Source of the DNA: Cyclobacteriaceae bacterium
Lineage (GTDB): Bacteria > Bacteroidota > Bacteroidia > Cytophagales > Cyclobacteriaceae
DNA length: 64,000 nt
Assembly: GCA_019638285.1 (NCBI GenBank)
Contig: JAHBUB010000010.1
Coordinates: forward strand, 1 to 64,000
Reading direction: 5' to 3'
The translations under genes and the position numbers were made by a program. Below, one piece after another: positions 45,750-54,643 of this stretch. The notes under the pieces were generated by a model. The model was not told the DNA's origin, did not search any database, and worked only from the letters and a program-made list of their open reading frames with translations. Positions within the stretch are counted from its first letter, which is position 1. Each line of letters opens with the position of its first letter.

Positions 45750-47018
45750 ATGAGTAAAGCGAACAATCCAAAATTAAAGAGTTGGGTCGAAGTACCAGCC
45801 GGTTCGGATTTTCCAATTCAAAACCTACCATTTGGGATATTTAAAACACGGTACCTAACAGCGGTGGCCGGTGTGGCCATTGGCAACTATGTACTCGACT
45901 TGGTGTATCTATACGAAAAAGGATTTTTTGATGGTCTTGGGTTGCCGCCTGGAATCTTTAATCAAGAGTATCTCAATTCATTTATTGAATTGGGAAGAAA
46001 AAAATGTAGCGAAGTAAGAGAACGCATCTCGGAATTACTCCAAATCGATAATGATGAGTTACAGGGTAATATAGCTGCACGTGAGCTCGCTTTGATACCC
46101 ATGGAAGAAGTGGAGATGAAGATGCCTATTAAGATACCGAACTATACAGATTTTTATAGCAGTGAAGAGCATGCTACCAACGTGGGTACCATGTTTCGTG
46201 ATCCTGAGAATGCACTGTTGCCCAACTGGAAACATTTACCAGTTGGCTATCATGGGCGCGCATCCTCCATTGTGATATCAGGCACTTCCATCTATCGTCC
46301 AAAAGGACAAATAAAACCACCAGATGCAGTGTCTCCAGTTTTTAGCCCTTGTATGAAATTAGATTTTGAACTAGAGATGGCGTTTATTACTTGTGCCAAC
46401 ACTGAACTGGGGTCATCCATTACTACCGAGGAGGCAGAGAATAATATTTTTGGTATGGTGCTTTTTAATGATTGGTCAGCGAGGGACATCCAAACGTGGG
46501 AGTATGTTCCGCTTGGCCCATTTCTGGCAAAGAACTTTGCGTCTACCATTTCACCCTGGATTGTTACTATGGATGCATTGGAGCCCTTTAGAGTGGAAGG
46601 CCCCAAACAGTATCCGGAGGTATTGCCTTACCTCGCCTATAAGGGAAAGAAAAATTTTGATATTACTTTGGAGGTAACCCTGGGTGAAGGAAAAGCTAAA
46701 ACGGTAATTTCCCGATCAAATTTTAAATACATGTATTGGAACATGTGTCAGCAATTGGCACATCATACGGTAAATGGGTGCAATATTCAGGTGGGTGATT
46801 TGTACGCGTCAGGGACCATAAGCGGCCCGGACAAAGGATCGTATGGATCTATGTTGGAGATTACCTGGAATGGTAAAAACCCCATTAAACTCAATGATGG
46901 TACTGAAAGAAAATTTATTAATGACGGAGATACAGTCACATTGAGAGGAGTGGCCAAGAAAGATGGAGTAAGAATAGGATTTGGAGATTGCTCAGGAAAA
47001 ATTTTACCAGCAAAATAA
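45750..47018 (+). CDS. fahA: fumarylacetoacetase
   Basis: Last step of tyrosine/homogentisate breakdown: fumarylacetoacetate to fumarate and acetoacetate. It has 422 residues, normal. Features: NLPFGIFKT at the N-terminus, metal-site region NYTDFYSSEEHATNVG (Asp about 134), catalytic His at about 168 in PVGYHGRASS, DFELEMAF and NDWSARDIQ with metal ligands, and GDLYASGTISG. It is followed after 9 bases by a flavin reductase-like gene. The other genes of the pathway are not in the window. Confidence 0.96.
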   Translation: MSKANNPKLKSWVEVPAGSDFPIQNLPFGIFKTRYLTAVAGVAIGNYVLDLVYLYEKGFFDGLGLPPGIFNQEYLNSFIELGRKKCSEVRERISELLQIDNDELQGNIAARELALIPMEEVEMKMPIKIPNYTDFYSSEEHATNVGTMFRDPENALLPNWKHLPVGYHGRASSIVISGTSIYRPKGQIKPPDAVSPVFSPCMKLDFELEMAFITCANTELGSSITTEEAENNIFGMVLFNDWSARDIQTWEYVPLGPFLAKNFASTISPWIVTMDALEPFRVEGPKQYPEVLPYLAYKGKKNFDITLEVTLGEGKAKTVISRSNFKYMYWNMCQQLAHHTVNGCNIQVGDLYASGTISGPDKGSYGSMLEITWNGKNPIKLNDGTERKFINDGDTVTLRGVAKKDGVRIGFGDCSGKILPAK

Positions 47019-47027
47019 CACAGGCGC

Positions 47028-47882
47028 ATGCTAACCATTGACCCGAAAGAAGTACCCGTACCTAAAATACATGGCTATCTGCTCGGAGCAGTAGCACCAA
47101 GACCCATTGCGTTTGCAAGTACGGTTGATAAAGAAGGGAATGTCAATCTAAGTCCTTTTAGCTTCTTTAATGTTTTCAGTGCCAACCCACCCATCATGAT
47201 TTTTTCTCCGGCTCGTAGGGGAAGGGACAACACCACCAAGCATACTTATGAAAATGTGAAAGTCATTCCCGAGGTGGTCATCAACATTGTGAGCTATGCG
47301 ATGATTCAGCAAGCGTCACTAGCAAGTACAGAATATGATCAGGGCGTAAATGAGTTTATAAAGTCTGGATTAACTGCGGTGCCATCACAACGAATAAAGC
47401 CACCAAGAGTAGGAGAGTCACCAGCTTCGTTTGAATGTAAGGTGAATGAAGTCATTGAACTTGGAGAGAATGGGGGGGGCGGTAATTTGATAATTTGTGA
47501 AGTCCTGCTGGCTCATATCAAAGAGGAGATATTGGACAACGAAGGTAAGATTGATCCACAAAAACTTGATGCGGTTGCTAGGATGGGAGGAGACTATTAT
47601 TGTAGGGCACATGGTGAAGCCATTTTTAAAGTACCCAAACCGTTGACGACAAAGGGAATAGGAGTGGATCAAATTCCTGCTCCAATCCGAAATAGTAAAA
47701 TATTGACAGGTAATGACCTTGGTATTCTTGGCAATGTAGAACAGCTGCCTGCCAAAGGTTCTTTGGATGAGGTAATAGAATATGCCAGCACAGATGAAGT
47801 TCATGCACAGGCACAGCAATTGCTACACAAAGGCAAAGTGGAGTCTGCATGGAGACTCTTGCTCACTTACCATTATGGATAA
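47028..47882 (+). CDS. flavin reductase-like (FMN-binding split barrel) protein
   Basis: 284 residues. The N-terminal 190 form a split barrel of the flavin reductase family (GAVAPRPIAFASTVDKEG, NLSPFSFFNVFSANPPIM, HTYENV). The C-terminal 90 residues are an extra helical part. It probably binds FMN. In this position next to fumarylacetoacetase a role in aromatic breakdown is likely but unproven; the family also includes oxygenase partners. Co-transcribed with fahA (9-base gap). Confidence 0.85.
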   Translation: MLTIDPKEVPVPKIHGYLLGAVAPRPIAFASTVDKEGNVNLSPFSFFNVFSANPPIMIFSPARRGRDNTTKHTYENVKVIPEVVINIVSYAMIQQASLASTEYDQGVNEFIKSGLTAVPSQRIKPPRVGESPASFECKVNEVIELGENGGGGNLIICEVLLAHIKEEILDNEGKIDPQKLDAVARMGGDYYCRAHGEAIFKVPKPLTTKGIGVDQIPAPIRNSKILTGNDLGILGNVEQLPAKGSLDEVIEYASTDEVHAQAQQLLHKGKVESAWRLLLTYHYG

Positions 47883-47896
47883 ATAAGGATAAGGTT

Positions 47897-48877
47897 TTAA
47901 TCCCTGTACAAAACAGCTTTCACCGCGCGCACACTTCTCTCCACATTAGGCAGAATGGCTTCAATCAAGGTAGGTGCATAGGGTAGCGGAACATCCAAGC
48001 TATTGATTCTATGGATAGGTGCATCCAGGTAATCAAATGCGTGCTTTTGTATGTGATAAGTAATCTCTGAAGAGATAGCAGCCAAAGGCCATGCCTCTTC
48101 AATAATTACGAGTCTATTCGTTTTCTTTACCGACTCTACCACCGTGGTATAGTCAATAGGGCGAACCGATCTTAGATCGATCACCTCAGCAGAGATACCT
48201 TCCTTTTGCAATTCTTCGGCAGTGCTTAATGCTACCTTCACGAACTTACCAAAAGAGACAATGGTCACGTCTGCTCCTTCCCTCTTGATATCCGCTGAGC
48301 CTATTGGAATAAGATACTCCTCCGCAGGCACAGGGCCCTTATCAGCATACATCAGCTCAGATTCCATAAAAATAACAGGGTCATTATCCCGGATGGCTGT
48401 TTTAAGCAAGCCCTTGGCATCGTATGGATTGGATGGAATTACAACTTTAAGACCAGGACAGTTGGCATACCAGCTTTCAAAATTTTGAGAATGTTGTGAG
48501 CTAAGCATACCTGCATTACCCGTAGGGCCTCTAAACACCATAGGCACATTAAATTGCCCTCCCGACATGGACATCATCTTTGCCGCTGCGTTCACCACTT
48601 GATCAATGGCTACTAATGAGAAGTTAAAAGTCATGAATTCGATAATAGGACGGGTTCCGTTCATGGCTGCCCCTACACCTACACCTGTAAACCCTAATTC
48701 TGAAATAGGGGTGTCAATCACACGCTTAGATCCGAATTCAGCTAACATACCTTGGCTTACTTTGTAGGCCCCGTTGTATTCAGCTACCTCTTCACCCATA
48801 AGGAAGACATTTTCATCTCTTCTCATCTCTTCACTCATTGCTTCGCGCAAGGCTTCTCTAAACTGAATTTCTCTCAT
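47897..48877 (-). CDS. pdhB: pyruvate dehydrogenase E1 component, beta subunit
   Basis: 326 residues of the alpha2beta2-type E1 beta subunit, which decarboxylates pyruvate with thiamine diphosphate and passes acetyl to E2. Features: EALREAMSEEMRRDENVFLM, DTPISELGFTGVGVGAAMNG and FMTFNFSLVAIDQ, and the C-terminal transketolase domain with DLRSVRPID. It is not next to the alpha subunit or E2 genes here, so those lie elsewhere. Branched-chain 2-oxoacid E1 beta is the main alternative. Confidence 0.93.
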   Translation of the reverse strand: MREIQFREALREAMSEEMRRDENVFLMGEEVAEYNGAYKVSQGMLAEFGSKRVIDTPISELGFTGVGVGAAMNGTRPIIEFMTFNFSLVAIDQVVNAAAKMMSMSGGQFNVPMVFRGPTGNAGMLSSQHSQNFESWYANCPGLKVVIPSNPYDAKGLLKTAIRDNDPVIFMESELMYADKGPVPAEEYLIPIGSADIKREGADVTIVSFGKFVKVALSTAEELQKEGISAEVIDLRSVRPIDYTTVVESVKKTNRLVIIEEAWPLAAISSEITYHIQKHAFDYLDAPIHRINSLDVPLPYAPTLIEAILPNVERSVRAVKAVLYRD

Positions 48878-48923
48878 GGTGTTTTAAAAAATAAGTTTAA
48901 TTACCTGCTTTTCTCAGGTCGTG

Positions 48924-48931
48924 CAAAGGTA
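48924..48931 (-). promoter_or_regulatory. TAnnTTTG -7 box for pdhB
   Basis: TACCTTTG on the minus strand, 46 bases before the pdhB ATG. No TTG at 17 bases. Confidence 0.45.
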
Positions 48932-48987
48932 GTCATACTGAGTAATTGGATGAAGTGAATGATCGTTTTTTCCATCAAAGGCTGACA

Positions 48988-49022
48988 ATAAAAAAACCCC
49001 TCCTGCAATGCAGAAGGGGTTT
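48988..49022 (-). terminator. rho-independent terminator after the OmpA/TPR lipoprotein gene
   Basis: On the minus strand the stem AAACCCCTTCTGCA pairs with TGCAGGAGGGGTTT (one G-U pair) and is followed by a run of T residues. It lies about 20 bases after the stop codon at 49042. Confidence 0.88.
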
Positions 49023-49041
49023 CTGTGGAATTATGTACCTG

Positions 49042-50814
49042 TTACTTCAGCGCGTTTCTAAAAGCGTCAGTAGTAGCAAATGCTGCAAATTCAAGGTCTG
49101 TCAATGCTTTGTCTTTCAAGCTTGGATCAATTCTTACTGCACTGGTAAGGCTGGCAGCCACACCATCAGCATTTCCAGAACGAGCCGCTGCAACTGCAGC
49201 ACCGTAGTAGGCAATGGCCATGTTGCTGTTCTTTCTAGATGCTTCTGCAAAAGAGGTAGAAGCATTAGCAAAGTCCTTATTTAGTAACTGAGCAAGACCT
49301 TTATTGAACAGGTTAATATCGGTATCCAAAGCTGAAGATTCAGAGCGTACTGCGTCTGCATACTTAGCCATGTAGATTTCACATGCGCCTTTCACACCGT
49401 TTACACCGCGAGAAACATCTCCACTTGCGCCATTCAATGCTTTTGAAGCGTGACTAGCCGCTTTGTATGGATTGCCTTGCATCAATGAAACAGAAGCAAG
49501 GTTTGCGTGAACTTCAGGTGTTTCTTTTAGTCTGGCTGCAATTTCTAATTGAGCTGCTGCTTTGCTTGTCATATCGGCAAGTTTAGAGTTGTCTGCAATT
49601 GCCATAGCAATGTAAACAGCGCCTAAGTTGTTATGTGCATTCCAGTAGCTGCCTTTCTTAGTGGCTGCAGTGTAGATGGCAGCTTTTTCATCAAGTGATG
49701 GGGTAAGTGTAGCTGCATACATCATTTCTTCGAAAGAAAGTGTGTCAGCCTTCATTTGACCTTGAGTGATTTGCTTGGCCAATACTGAAATCTCAGCATC
49801 TGTCTTCTTTTCTTTGATAGTAAGAATCTCGGTTTTAGCAGTTCTCAAACCTGGATATACATCTTTGAATACCTTACGGTAAGTAGGGAGTTTTCTTAAC
49901 TGTCTCTCCTGATCTACGAAAGTACCTCCGCTATTCACGATGTTAAGATAAGCAGACTTTTCATCAGAAGTGATTCCGTCATAGGATGCCAAAGCTGTTT
50001 TAAACTCAGCCCAGTCTTCAACCACTGGCTTAAGGATAAAATTGATGCCATCGGCCATTCCCTGGTAATCGTATTTTTTCATCTGCGCGCGATAGTATTT
50101 TTCAATAGCAGCGGCACGGTCTTGAGAAAGACGTGTGTTGATGCGCTCAGCACCTTCTGGGGAGTGGGTACCTGTGATGGATACGGTTTTTGTTACGTTT
50201 TTAGAAGCGATAAAAGCATCTAACTGCTTTCCCTTGTCACTTTTAATTTCAGAGGGACGAAGCACTGATCTTCCTTGTTGGAAAATGAAGTCAGGGATGA
50301 TTACAGGAACAATTTCTTCCTGGTTGTTGTACCCATGATTTGCAAATGCAGCATAATAGGAGTTTTGAACCAATTTTGAAGTGGTGATAATGCCTGTAGC
50401 AACAGGCATACGAGGAGTAGTTTTGGTCTTAGCGCCTTTAACGGCTACACCTTCTACTTCTAATGTTCCAGTCTTATAAGCAGGCTGGTAGGGGAAAGAG
50501 AAAGATTTGGTTGCTTTGGGCTCTTCCGTCTTGGCATTTGGATAGTCCTCCGCCTTGAATGTAATAGGATCCATTGCAACTTCACTGTCACCATATTTAT
50601 AGAAGGTGTTCAGGTTATAGGCAGTTCCCTTTTTTAACATTTTGACAGGTAAATTGGCTGCCATTTCAAAGTCAACGGTATCCTTATGAACCTCTAAAGG
50701 GTTCGGAGTGACAGTTAAATTTTGTTTCTTAGACATCTTAATCATGCTAGGAAGCGTACACCCTGTGAAGGATAACGTCCCGATGATCAAGAATGCATAC
50801 ACAAATTTTCTCAT
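49042..50814 (-). CDS. outer-membrane lipoprotein with OmpA-like domain and TPR-type repeats
   Basis: 590 residues from the ATG at 50814 (an upstream extension of 12 codons is not signal-like). Signal peptide with lipobox LSFTGC. A beta-rich N-terminal half (about 25-190) is followed by an OmpA-like segment (about 195-270: FIFQQGRSVLRPSE, then SITGTHSPEGAERINTRLS and RAAAIEKYY), which in OmpA binds peptidoglycan. The C-terminal part (about 360-590) is helical with TPR-like repeats (NAHNNLGAVYIAMA, PEVHANLASVSLMQG, NMAIAYYGAAVAAARSG). The domain set recalls envelope scaffold proteins of Bacteroidota, but it is not clearly PorE or PorW. Single gene with its own promoter and terminator. Confidence 0.78.
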   Translation of the reverse strand: MRKFVYAFLIIGTLSFTGCTLPSMIKMSKKQNLTVTPNPLEVHKDTVDFEMAANLPVKMLKKGTAYNLNTFYKYGDSEVAMDPITFKAEDYPNAKTEEPKATKSFSFPYQPAYKTGTLEVEGVAVKGAKTKTTPRMPVATGIITTSKLVQNSYYAAFANHGYNNQEEIVPVIIPDFIFQQGRSVLRPSEIKSDKGKQLDAFIASKNVTKTVSITGTHSPEGAERINTRLSQDRAAAIEKYYRAQMKKYDYQGMADGINFILKPVVEDWAEFKTALASYDGITSDEKSAYLNIVNSGGTFVDQERQLRKLPTYRKVFKDVYPGLRTAKTEILTIKEKKTDAEISVLAKQITQGQMKADTLSFEEMMYAATLTPSLDEKAAIYTAATKKGSYWNAHNNLGAVYIAMAIADNSKLADMTSKAAAQLEIAARLKETPEVHANLASVSLMQGNPYKAASHASKALNGASGDVSRGVNGVKGACEIYMAKYADAVRSESSALDTDINLFNKGLAQLLNKDFANASTSFAEASRKNSNMAIAYYGAAVAAARSGNADGVAASLTSAVRIDPSLKDKALTDLEFAAFATTDAFRNALK

Positions 50815-50847
50815 GGATTTTTGTTTAAAGTTTCTACAAGCGAGTTG

Positions 50848-50878
50848 CAAAGGTATGTTTATCGATATTTTTTTGCAA
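50848..50878 (-). promoter_or_regulatory. promoter for the OmpA/TPR lipoprotein gene
   Basis: On the minus strand TTG (50876-50878), 20 bases, then TACCTTTG (50848-50855). The -7 box is exact and the spacer a little longer than 17. The expected leader is about 28 bases. Confidence 0.5.
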
Positions 50879-50930
50879 TTATACTCATAAAAATAAGATT
50901 TTGGCCCCTTACAGTAGGGTTTTAACCGCT

Positions 50931-50938
50931 TATATTTG
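50931..50938 (+). promoter_or_regulatory. TAnnTTTG -7 box for the PspC-like gene
   Basis: TATATTTG, exact match, about 76 bases before the start codon. It is divergent from the lipoprotein promoter at 50848. Confidence 0.4.
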
Positions 50939-51013
50939 TGGATTGTTCTTAATGTCGATAAAAGGCCTTTTACTCAGGTAAATGGTTTGGTTTCAAAAAA
51001 AAGGAGGTAATTT

Positions 51014-51244
51014 ATGATGGGCGAATTGGTAAAACGAATCCAACATTTTTTCGAAAAGTATGCTTTTGGAGTATGTACCCGGCTGGGAGAGAAACTCGGC
51101 ATAGCCACCTCAAGCATTCGATTGTTCTTTATCTATGTTTCTTTTCTCACTTTGGGCTCTCCAATAATTATCTATCTCGTGCTGGCTTTTGTGATGAATA
51201 TAAGAAGGCACCTGAGAAGGAGAAGCACTATTTGGGACTATTAG
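51014..51244 (+). CDS. small PspC-like membrane protein
   Basis: 76 residues. FGVCTRLGEKLGIATSSIR followed by a hydrophobic stretch (LFFIYVSFLTLGSPIIIYL) matches the PspC domain, which in other bacteria takes part in envelope stress sensing; here it is a minimal stand-alone form. A strong Shine-Dalgarno (AAGGAGG at 51001-51007) is unusual for this genome and sits 6 bases before the ATG at 51014 and 9 before a second ATG at 51017; either could be used. No operon partner. Confidence 0.8.
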   Translation: MMGELVKRIQHFFEKYAFGVCTRLGEKLGIATSSIRLFFIYVSFLTLGSPIIIYLVLAFVMNIRRHLRRRSTIWDY

Positions 51245-51287
51245 CCCAAACTTTGTAGGAAAAGAACTGTCATTCTCAAATGACGAT

Positions 51288-52313
51288 TTAGGGATTGGTC
51301 CTCAGGTCGCTGAATTTGCGCGTCCTCTTTAAGTGATAGTCAAAGAGGATTGCCCCTGGGTAGATTTGCCTGGCCTTATAAGGGAGCTTGAACGGCCGCT
51401 TGGAAGTGAGGTAGAAAAAGTGAATAAGCACGTATAAGTGGGCTTTGGCCACCGCCAGAAAATCCCTGCCTTGTCCTAAAAATAAAAATTTGATTGCGGC
51501 TACCCAATCCAAACCAATCCGGATTGGCAACCTCACCAGTAACTGACTGGCGCTTAGGTTTTTAATGAGTAGAATAATCCCATTTCTGAAATTGTAATAA
51601 GTTTTTCTCGGGTTAGACTTGTTCAGTGTTGCGCCACCTACATGGTATACCGTAGATTTTCCACAATACATCATCTTATGACCAGCTCTATTCATTCTCC
51701 AGCACAAATCTATTTCTTCCATGTGTGCAAAAAATGTTTCATCCAGGCCGCCCATGGAGTGATATAACCCAGAACGTACCACCATGCAAGCGCCTGAAGT
51801 CCAGAAAACAGGGATGGTATCATCATACTGTCCCAAATCATCTTCTATCGTATCGAAAATACGTCCGCGGCAAAATGGATATCCTAGTAAATCAATAAAT
51901 CCACCTCCGGCCCCCGCATACTCAAATTGCTGTTTGTTGTTATAAGACAAAATCTTTGGTTGTGCGGCACCAATAGAAGGGTCATTGTCCAGTAGGGCAA
52001 TTATAGGCTCCAGCCATTGACTTGTTACCTCTACATCTGAGTTGAGTAGCACATAGTAATCTGCTGTGATCTGTTTAGCTGTGATCTGTTTAAAGGCAAA
52101 GTTATAACCTCCACAGAATCCAAGGTTGGTGGAAATGGGAATTAATAATACCTGAGGAAATGCCTGTTGAAGAAATGCTTGCGAACCGTCTGCTGAGTTA
52201 TTGTCGGCTACTACAATCTGTGCGTCTCCACTAAACTGGAGTACAGCAGGAAGAAACTTTTCAAGAAGCTCTTTGCCATTGTAATTAAGAATGACAACGG
52301 CAACCTTACTCAT
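51288..52313 (-). CDS. family 2 glycosyltransferase (rhamnosyltransferase-like)
   Basis: 341 residues. The GT-A core has VAVVILNYNGKELLEKFLP, VVADNNSADGS, NLGFCGGYNFA and LLNSDVEV (DxD-like NSD), then FAHMEEIDLCWRMNRAG with the likely catalytic acidic residues. The C-terminus has a hydrophobic, membrane-associating part. It resembles dTDP-rhamnosyltransferases that build surface polysaccharide; donor and acceptor are unknown. A 15-base tandem duplication inside the gene gives KQITA twice (52063-52092). The start overlaps the ybaB stop by four bases. Confidence 0.88.
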   Translation of the reverse strand: MSKVAVVILNYNGKELLEKFLPAVLQFSGDAQIVVADNNSADGSQAFLQQAFPQVLLIPISTNLGFCGGYNFAFKQITAKQITADYYVLLNSDVEVTSQWLEPIIALLDNDPSIGAAQPKILSYNNKQQFEYAGAGGGFIDLLGYPFCRGRIFDTIEDDLGQYDDTIPVFWTSGACMVVRSGLYHSMGGLDETFFAHMEEIDLCWRMNRAGHKMMYCGKSTVYHVGGATLNKSNPRKTYYNFRNGIILLIKNLSASQLLVRLPIRIGLDWVAAIKFLFLGQGRDFLAVAKAHLYVLIHFFYLTSKRPFKLPYKARQIYPGAILFDYHLKRTRKFSDLRTNP

Positions 52314-52645
52314 CCCATGAAACTGCTAAGATCCATTCCTGGTATGTTAGGAATTAAGCCTTCTGTACTTTTCTTTATTTCCTCCCTTGCCAGTATTTCG
52401 ACCTCTTCCATGGCTTTGTTAATGGCAGCTATGCAAAGATCCTGTATAAGAATTTTGTCGTCTGCTTTTAAGATGGTGGGGTCGATATCTAATTCGATGA
52501 GTTGCTTTTTCCCGTTCACAGTTGCCTTCACCATCCCGCCTCCAGACTCACCCGTAGCTTTTACATGCACCAGATTGTCCTGGGCTTCCTTCATGCGGGC
52601 TTGCACTTCTTTCATTTTGCCCATCATTTTCATCATGTCCAACAT
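52310..52645 (-). CDS. YbaB/EbfC family nucleoid-associated protein
   Basis: 111 residues. The helical N-terminus MLDMMKMMGKMKEVQARMK and the strand GMVKATVNGKKQLIELDIDP are typical of YbaB/EbfC, a small dimeric DNA-binding protein. In many bacteria it accompanies dnaX and recR; here it is instead co-transcribed with a glycosyltransferase gene. Start ATG; a promoter box lies upstream at 52672. Confidence 0.93.
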   Translation of the reverse strand: MLDMMKMMGKMKEVQARMKEAQDNLVHVKATGESGGGMVKATVNGKKQLIELDIDPTILKADDKILIQDLCIAAINKAMEEVEILAREEIKKSTEGLIPNIPGMDLSSFMG

Positions 52646-52671
52646 CGCTTGTTCTGTTTTGTTTGAAGATG

Positions 52672-52679
52672 CAAATTTA
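52672..52679 (-). promoter_or_regulatory. promoter box for ybaB-glycosyltransferase
   Basis: TAAATTTG on the minus strand, exact -7 box, with CTG in place of TTG exactly 17 bases upstream. The expected leader is about 20 bases. Confidence 0.5.
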
Positions 52680-52747
52680 GGATAATTTTTACTGGCCAGA
52701 GAATATGAATAACAGCGTCTATAAACTCTAGCTTACTGATTACCAAA

Positions 52748-54643
52748 TCACCGATTCCTTCTTAACACCGCTACTGTCCCAGTTTCTTTATAGGTACGTC
52801 CCGCCAAATCTGTTACTTGTGCTGACCACACATAGGCGTCTTCTGCTACGGGTTTCCCATTGAACGTACCATCCCAGGTGTCGTCTTTTTTGTTGCTATT
52901 GAATATGAGTTCGCCCCACCGATTGAAGATGGACAATTCTATTTTTACGATGAACTGGCCTTTTACAAAAAAGAGGTCGTTGAGCTTATCTCCATTGGGA
53001 CTAAAAGCGGTAGGATAGAATATTTTAGAATCTTTAGTAAAGCCAATGGAGTTTGAGACAGAGGCTTTGATGCCACCTTCAATGGCATTGGCTCTAATTC
53101 GATAGTTTAGGTATTGGTGGTTGGGGTCTGCTTCATCATCAATGAAGGTATTGCTGACGCCTACATTAACAGATTTAATCAGCTTGTCCTGTATATCAAA
53201 TTTATCAACAATGTATTCGAGTACCCCATTGTTCCAACCTTCATAGTCCGTCCACTTCAAAGAAATGATGTTGTCATCCATGGTGCCCGTCATGCGTATG
53301 GGATTGATAATAATTCCTTCCGGACTTTTGTTACCGCACTCATCGGTATAGTCGATGCGATAGGTAAAACTGCTTTCTGATAAATAGGCCTTATGGAGAA
53401 ACTTAGTAGTAGTAGAAGTGCCGAAGTTGCCAAAAGTTTGCCCATCATTGGCAATAAGAATGTTGTACTTGGCAGGCGCACTTGCTGGATCCTGTATCCA
53501 TTCTATGTCAAGCCCTTGTGGAGTTACCACACTACTTGCATTGTTGATGGCGGGGGGTGTAGCAACTTTGAACGACTCACCACAAAACTGAAGCGACTCA
53601 CTTGTCACTCCGCCAGCATATCGGTTAATTACTCGGTAGCAATAGTTGGTTTTACACTCAATGTCAATATCGTCAAAGCCGGTAGGTGCGCCTGGTATGA
53701 CCGTGTGGGTGGCGCCATCCCTTTCTACTTCTATATTCTGTATGCCGACATTGGCAGTGGTCCAGCTTAGTTTGTTGACTCCGCTTTGAATGTTTAAATC
53801 AAATTTTGGACTGCAAATCACATTAGAGTAATTATTAAGTCCATTACAAATATCGTAGGCGCCAAGTCGAAAGCAGTAATAGTTTGCTTCCGCGTTTAGG
53901 TTGCTAACCGTAAAAGTGGCAGTATCGTATAGCGTGGCCAATTGTTGAAAAGGCCCTGCGCTATTCACAGCAATTTCCAGACGATACTGAATGTGGGGCT
54001 GCGTGATAAAGTCCAATTTTATCTGCGACTTGTCCAAGGTGGTAAGTTTGTTGATCGTAGGTGCCGGAAGGGATGCGAGTGCATTAAAAGTTTGCACTTT
54101 AGAGTCACAGTTATCAGCAGAATTAAGGTTGAGCCCTCTTACAGAAATGGATTTATTACCGGGAGTGGCATAGTCATGAAATGCGGTAGCATTATTTCCA
54201 CTGGGAATAATTGTTTCCGGGATACCGTCATTGTCAAAGTCAATCACTAATTGCTGATAACTTTTTTCCAGCACTTTAATAGTCACATCCGAGTTGGCGC
54301 AGGAGTAAATCTCAAAGTCAGGTTCGGTATTTTTTACCACGGTAATAGTAATATTATCGGCACCCTGTCCCTGGTATAAAACCTGAAGATTATAAATCCC
54401 AGGGGCAGTGTACTGGAAAGTAAAAAGGTTGAGTGTTTGCTGTCCCTTTCCTTCAAAATCCATAGAACATGGATTGGCACCATTGCAATTGCCTGCAAGC
54501 AGATTGGTTAATGTAACTGTAAAGGGAGCGCAACCTTTGATTTGGTCAACCTGAAATCGTCCTAGTGTACTCGTATAGGGCTGTGCCATTGCAACACTTA
54601 CCCATAAAAGCGCTCCAGCGATCAGTGCAACCCTTATCTTCAC
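52748..54643 (-). CDS. T9SS type B cargo protein with gliding motility-associated C-terminal domain
   Basis: 631-residue secreted protein. Signal peptide (about 1-20, ending AMAQ), a PKD-like domain (about 30-110), several fibronectin III-like beta domains (about 190-540) and a C-terminal CHU_C/gliding-motility domain (about 545-631) with FYPTAFSPNGDKLNDLF, IFNRWGELIF and DAYVWSAQV. This domain directs export through the T9SS and is the type B sorting signal. The function of the mature protein (adhesin or surface structure) is unknown. The GTG start overlaps the hutH stop by four bases, so it is coupled to hisS-hutH. Confidence 0.9.
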   Translation of the reverse strand: MKIRVALIAGALLWVSVAMAQPYTSTLGRFQVDQIKGCAPFTVTLTNLLAGNCNGANPCSMDFEGKGQQTLNLFTFQYTAPGIYNLQVLYQGQGADNITITVVKNTEPDFEIYSCANSDVTIKVLEKSYQQLVIDFDNDGIPETIIPSGNNATAFHDYATPGNKSISVRGLNLNSADNCDSKVQTFNALASLPAPTINKLTTLDKSQIKLDFITQPHIQYRLEIAVNSAGPFQQLATLYDTATFTVSNLNAEANYYCFRLGAYDICNGLNNYSNVICSPKFDLNIQSGVNKLSWTTANVGIQNIEVERDGATHTVIPGAPTGFDDIDIECKTNYCYRVINRYAGGVTSESLQFCGESFKVATPPAINNASSVVTPQGLDIEWIQDPASAPAKYNILIANDGQTFGNFGTSTTTKFLHKAYLSESSFTYRIDYTDECGNKSPEGIIINPIRMTGTMDDNIISLKWTDYEGWNNGVLEYIVDKFDIQDKLIKSVNVGVSNTFIDDEADPNHQYLNYRIRANAIEGGIKASVSNSIGFTKDSKIFYPTAFSPNGDKLNDLFFVKGQFIVKIELSIFNRWGELIFNSNKKDDTWDGTFNGKPVAEDAYVWSAQVTDLAGRTYKETGTVAVLRRNR

